Source: Amycolatopsis nivea
Lineage (GTDB): Bacteria; Actinomycetota; Actinomycetes; Mycobacteriales; Pseudonocardiaceae
NCBI RefSeq assembly: GCF_004522235.1
Contig: NZ_SDLT01000013.1
Location: 141,832-205,831 of the forward strand
Direction of reading: 5' to 3'
DNA: 64,000 nt
Positions 60,988 through 64,000 of this stretch are shown here, piece by piece; position 1 is the stretch's first letter; each line of letters opens with the position of its first letter. Below the pieces are notes generated by a model that saw only the letters and a list, made by a program, of their open reading frames with translations, was not told where the DNA came from and ran no database searches. The position numbers were made by a program, and so were the translations under genes.

Positions 60988-61401
60988 GTGACGGAACGCA
61001 AACCACCGGGCGTGTCGTACGGTTCGTGGGTCGACCGGCAAATCGCCGCCGCCGAAGCCCGCGGCGACTTCGAAGACCTTCCCGGAACAGGAAAACCGCT
61101 GCCGCCCCCGAGCGGCCGCGACGCCGCCACCGACTGGGCGATCCGCCGCGCCCGCGAAGGCGACCTCGACGTAGCCGCGTTCCTGCCGCCGTCGCTCGCC
61201 TTGCCGCGCGAAATCCAAGACCTGCCGGGGAAACTGGCGAAAGTCCACTCCGAAGCCAAGGTGCGGCAGATCGTCGAAGACCTGAACGCCCGCATCCGCA
61301 AGGCACACGCGATGCCCCAGGACGGCCCGGTGCTGCGAGCCCGCCCACTGGACGTGGAGGAAACGGTGGCGAACTGGCGCGCGGGACGGGGAGAGTCCTG
61401 A
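60988..61401 (+). CDS. DUF1992 (DnaJ subfamily C member 28-like) protein
   Basis: 137 residues from GTG 60988, with GAGGGAGGTGG upstream. VDRQIAAAEARGDFEDLPGTGKPL is the DUF1992 signature shared with the C-terminal part of DNAJC28 and bacterial YhdN-type proteins. No J domain is present. Cytosolic; function unknown. Confidence 0.9.
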   Translation: MTERKPPGVSYGSWVDRQIAAAEARGDFEDLPGTGKPLPPPSGRDAATDWAIRRAREGDLDVAAFLPPSLALPREIQDLPGKLAKVHSEAKVRQIVEDLNARIRKAHAMPQDGPVLRARPLDVEETVANWRAGRGES

Positions 61402-61795
61402 GCCACGCGGGGTGAATGCGGGCTGTGGGCCCGGAGGCTGTGTCCGTCTCGCCGAGCCCGCGGCGGCATGATCCGGCCGCACCTGAAATCCCGCGCCACC
61501 TGATGCGCAGCTCGTTCCCCTCCGCCCGTCGCACCGCAGCAGCACAATTCCGACTGCTCGCGGCAACTCCACCGTGACCGGACGAAGGGCCCGCAGCCCG
61601 GTTCCCGTCGCACCGCAGCGGCACGAGACCCGCGCGCCCGGGAACCCCACCCACCCCAGACGCGCCGTCCGCGCCACCACACCGCACATTCCCGGCCCCT
61701 CCGTCCAGCCCCGCCACCCACTCCCCTTCACACCCCGGCCCCCACCCTCCGAATGCGGCTACGCTGGGTAGCACGCGGGCGAAGGGAAGAAAACC
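61402..61795. other. 394-bp intergenic region with a 21-bp direct repeat
   Basis: No credible gene in either direction. CCCGTCGCACCGCAGC(a/g)GCAC occurs at 61525-61545 and 61604-61624, 79 bp apart. GCTACGCTGGGTAGC at 61758-61772 (TACGCT 61760-61765) is the probable -10 of the metallophosphoesterase, 30 nt before its start. The region is strikingly pyrimidine-biased between 61670 and 61750. Confidence 0.5.
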
Positions 61796-62926
61796 GTGGT
61801 CGGAGTTCGTCGGGTTGCCTTCGTGGTCGCCGCGGTGCTCTTGTTGTTCGGCGAGCCGTGGTCGGTGCTCGTGTTGTTGCCGGAGTGGCCGGTCGCCGGC
61901 ACCGTCGTGGGCACGGTCGTTTTCGCCGTCGCCGCGGTGAGTTTTCCGGTGCTCATGGTGCTCGGGCACGGTCCGAAGCAGAGCGACGCCGCCGCGCGGG
62001 TCGGGGACGTCACGCTCGGCGCGGTGTGGGTGTTGTTCACCTGGAGCGTCCTCACGCACTTGCTGCGGCTGGTCCTGCTGGTGTCCGGAGTAGACGATCC
62101 CGCGCGGCCACGGATCGTAGCCGCGGTCACGCTGGCCGTCGCGGCGGTGCTGCTCGTCAGCGGGAACCGGATCGCCATGCGGGTGCCGCCGGTGAAGGCG
62201 GTCGACGTCGTGCTGCCGAAGCTCGGTCCCGGGCTCGACGGGCTGCGCGTAGCGGTCATCACCGACACCCACTACGGCCCGCTCGACCGCACCCGCTGGT
62301 CCGAGCGCCTGGTCGCGGAACTGAACCGGCTGCAGCCCGACGTCGTCTGCCACGCCGGGGACCTCGCCGACGGATCGGTCGCCAAACGGCGCAAGCAGGT
62401 CGACCCGCTCGGCGGCGTGCAAGCCCCGCTCGGCCGGTTCTACATCACCGGCAACCACGAGTACTTCGGCGAGGCACAGGCCTGGCTGGACCACATGGCG
62501 AGCCTCGGCTGGGACACCCTGCACAACAGCTCGACCCTCATCGAACGCGACGGCGCCCGCCTCCTCTTCGCCGGCATCGACGACCCCACCGGAGCCGCCT
62601 CCGGCCTGCCCGGGCACGGCCCCGACCTGGCCGCCGCCCTCGACGGCGCCGACCACGACGTCCCCGTCGTCCTGCTCGCCCACCAGCCGAAACAGGTCGC
62701 CCAGGCCCGCGAGGAAAACGTCGACCTGCAGATCTCCGGCCACACCCACGGCGGCCAGATCTGGCCGTTCCACCTCCTCGTCCGCCTCGACCAGCCGACA
62801 CTGTCCGGCCTCACCCGGCACGGCCCGACCCAGCTGTACAACAGCCGCGGCTCCGGCTTCTGGGGCCCGCCGTTCCGGGTCTTCGCCCCGAACGAAATCG
62901 CCCTGCTGACCCTCCGCAGCGCCTAA
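61796..62926 (+). CDS. Membrane-anchored metallophosphoesterase
   Basis: 376 residues from GTG 61796, with GAAGGGAAG upstream. Four to five hydrophobic helices occupy residues 1-125. The calcineurin-like domain follows: VAVITDTHYGPL, CHAGDLADG, ITGNHEYFG, LLAHQP and QISGHTHGGQIWP supply the two-metal site. Similar to YkuE/YaeI-type phosphodiesterases, some of which hydrolyse lipid A precursors; the catalytic face here would be periplasmic-like or cytosolic depending on topology, which I cannot settle. Confidence 0.9.
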   Translation: MVGVRRVAFVVAAVLLLFGEPWSVLVLLPEWPVAGTVVGTVVFAVAAVSFPVLMVLGHGPKQSDAAARVGDVTLGAVWVLFTWSVLTHLLRLVLLVSGVDDPARPRIVAAVTLAVAAVLLVSGNRIAMRVPPVKAVDVVLPKLGPGLDGLRVAVITDTHYGPLDRTRWSERLVAELNRLQPDVVCHAGDLADGSVAKRRKQVDPLGGVQAPLGRFYITGNHEYFGEAQAWLDHMASLGWDTLHNSSTLIERDGARLLFAGIDDPTGAASGLPGHGPDLAAALDGADHDVPVVLLAHQPKQVAQAREENVDLQISGHTHGGQIWPFHLLVRLDQPTLSGLTRHGPTQLYNSRGSGFWGPPFRVFAPNEIALLTLRSA

Positions 62927-63042
62927 ACCCGCCAGCCCCCTTGCACCCCAGCAGATCCCACCGACTAATTTTTTTGTCTTGACAACTCAAACCATCGGAT
63001 GCGAAAGTTCTCCTCACCAGCACCACCCCGAGGAGGAACCCC

Positions 63043-63843
63043 ATGCCCACCGTCACGTCCGCCGACGGCACCCAGATCGCCTACTCCCGCACCGGCTCCG
63101 GCCCCGCACTCGTCCTCGTCGACGGCGCGCTCTGCTACCGCACCTCGACGCCCAACGACGATCTCGCCAAAGCCCTCGCGGACCGCTTCACCGTCTACAC
63201 GTTCGACCGCCGAGGCAGAGGCGAAAGCGGCGACACCGCTCCGTACGACGTCGAGCGCGAGATCGAAGACATCTCCGCACTGGCCAAGGAAGCAGGCGGA
63301 GAGATCAGCCTGTACGGCATCTCGTCCGGCGCCGCTCTCGTACTGGAAGCCGCCCATCGCGGCGTGCCGGTCAAGAAGGTCGCGGTGTACGAACCGCCGT
63401 TCGTCGTCGACAGCACCCGCAAGCGCGTCCCGGCCGACTACCAGGCGAAGCTCGAAGCAGCCGTCGCCGCCGGAAAACGAGGCGACGCGATCAAGACGTT
63501 CATGGTCGAAGGCGTCGGACTGCCCGCCCTGATGGTCACGATGATGCGCCTGATGCCCGCCTGGCCGCGGATGAAGCGCGTGGCCCACACCCTCGCCTAC
63601 GACGCCCAGGTCATGGACGACAACCAGTCCGGCCGCCCGCTCCCCGCCGAACGCTGGTCCGGAATCACCGCCCCCACCCTGATCCTCGACGGCGGCAAGA
63701 GCCCCGAGTGGATGCGCAACGGCGTCGCAGCAGCGGCTGCCCAGTTGCCCCACGCCACCTACCGCACCCTGCCCGGCCAGACGCACCTGGTGAAAACCGC
63801 CGCGCTGGCACCGGTACTGGCGGAGTTTTTCGCCACGAACTAA
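63043..63843 (+). CDS. Alpha/beta hydrolase
   Basis: 266 residues from ATG 63043, with GAGGAACC upstream. Nucleophile in LYGISSGAALVLEAA, acid in LILDGGKSPEW and His in LPGQTHLVK; VTSADGTQIAYSRTGSGPALVLVDG is the family N-terminus. Close to the small actinobacterial hydrolases annotated only at family level. An A+T-rich patch with TTGACA (62979-62984) lies upstream, a possible -35 without a clear -10. Confidence 0.9.
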   Translation: MPTVTSADGTQIAYSRTGSGPALVLVDGALCYRTSTPNDDLAKALADRFTVYTFDRRGRGESGDTAPYDVEREIEDISALAKEAGGEISLYGISSGAALVLEAAHRGVPVKKVAVYEPPFVVDSTRKRVPADYQAKLEAAVAAGKRGDAIKTFMVEGVGLPALMVTMMRLMPAWPRMKRVAHTLAYDAQVMDDNQSGRPLPAERWSGITAPTLILDGGKSPEWMRNGVAAAAAQLPHATYRTLPGQTHLVKTAALAPVLAEFFATN

Positions 63844-63878
63844 CCCGCCACCGGCTCTCGTGAGGCAAGCTGCGAGAC

Positions 63879-64000
63879 GTGGCCACGCGAGCATTGATCT
63901 TCGACTTCGACGGCACCCTCGCCGACACCGAAGCAGCGGTACTGCGGTCCTGGCAGGAAATGTTCGCCGGACACGGAGTCGAACTGCCCCTGGACGTCTG
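63879..64000 (+). CDS. HAD-superfamily phosphatase, 5' part only
   Basis: GTG 63879 begins ATRALIFDFDGTLADTEAAV, the DxDGT motif I of HAD-IA phosphatases (nucleophile Asp and acid Asp), with a cap-domain helix (LRSWQEMFAGHGVELPL) after it. Forty codons are visible before the window ends, so the product cannot be narrowed beyond phosphoglycolate phosphatase/beta-phosphoglucomutase-like. Confidence 0.8.
   Translation, partial: MATRALIFDFDGTLADTEAAVLRSWQEMFAGHGVELPLDV

Noticed and set aside
1..64000. tRNA/rRNA genes, CRISPR arrays, insertion sequences, phage genes
   Set aside because: Looked for conserved tRNA arm sequences, regular spacer-repeat patterns and transposase or integrase motifs on both strands; none seen. 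The three repeats at 16-128 are too degenerate and too tightly spaced for a CRISPR.

Overview
The window is about 70% G+C, has very G/C-rich third codon positions, uses many GTG and a few TTG starts, and packs genes with 1-20 bp overlaps. It carries Lsr2, a FolP2-type pterin protein, an F420-type LLM oxidoreductase and a DasR-like operator. Together these point to a mycelial actinomycete, most likely Pseudonocardiaceae (Amycolatopsis-like). It reads as a chromosomal region: I see no rRNA, tRNA, CRISPR array, phage or transposase.

Layout. 1-4.7 kb: the edge of a possible biosynthetic locus, with a ketosynthase-ACP-oxoamine synthase fusion and an NAD-dependent sugar-epimerase-type enzyme. 5-9.3 kb: membrane proteins, a MerR/thioredoxin pair and a MarR/FAD-monooxygenase pair. 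9.4-16.5 kb: methyltransferase, secreted tripeptidyl aminopeptidase, and an Lrp/class III aminotransferase/amino acid permease unit. 16.5-18.6 kb: a short Rho paralogue and an ArsR-SRPBCC fusion with a clear operator. 18.7-27.6 kb: a divergent system made of ROK repressor plus M81 peptidase on one side, and a five-gene peptide-type ABC transporter operon ending in a ROK sugar kinase on the other. 27.7-29.4 kb: an atypical metallo-beta-lactamase-fold protein behind a DasR-like site, then lsr2. 29.7-33.8 kb: efeO-efeB-phosphoesterase operon. 34-37.7 kb: SDR, XRE regulator, RraA-like, SDR, Nudix. 37.7-43.9 kb: purine salvage/catabolism (urate oxidase, nucleobase deaminase, AzgA-type permease, allophanate-hydrolase-like protein, glycerate kinase) with a divergent PucR regulator. 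44-47.2 kb: FolP2-like, RibD-C reductase, amidohydrolase. 47-51.4 kb: GNAT, coiled-coil protein, RamA-like LuxR regulator, VOC protein, acyl-CoA synthetase. 51.4-57.7 kb: small regulators with their targets (MarR/amidohydrolase, HxlR/SRPBCC/LLM, GlxA-type/cupin). 57.9-64 kb: secreted lytic transglycosylase, SDR/TetR, DUF1992, metallophosphoesterase, alpha/beta hydrolase and a HAD phosphatase cut by the window end.

How the genes work together. Most of the window is a series of regulator-plus-target modules. Several have visible palindromes in the controlled promoter: ArsR 18628-18647, ROK repeats 21331/21441, DasR-like 27758-27769, MarR 52183-52202 and HxlR 55726-55739. The least ordinary items are the acyltransferase-less KS-ACP-AONS synthase, the Rho paralogue with a degraded primary RNA-binding domain, the ROK/M81/ABC/ROK-kinase import module, and a recurring word TCCA-N3-TGGA found at least eight times in coding and non-coding DNA.
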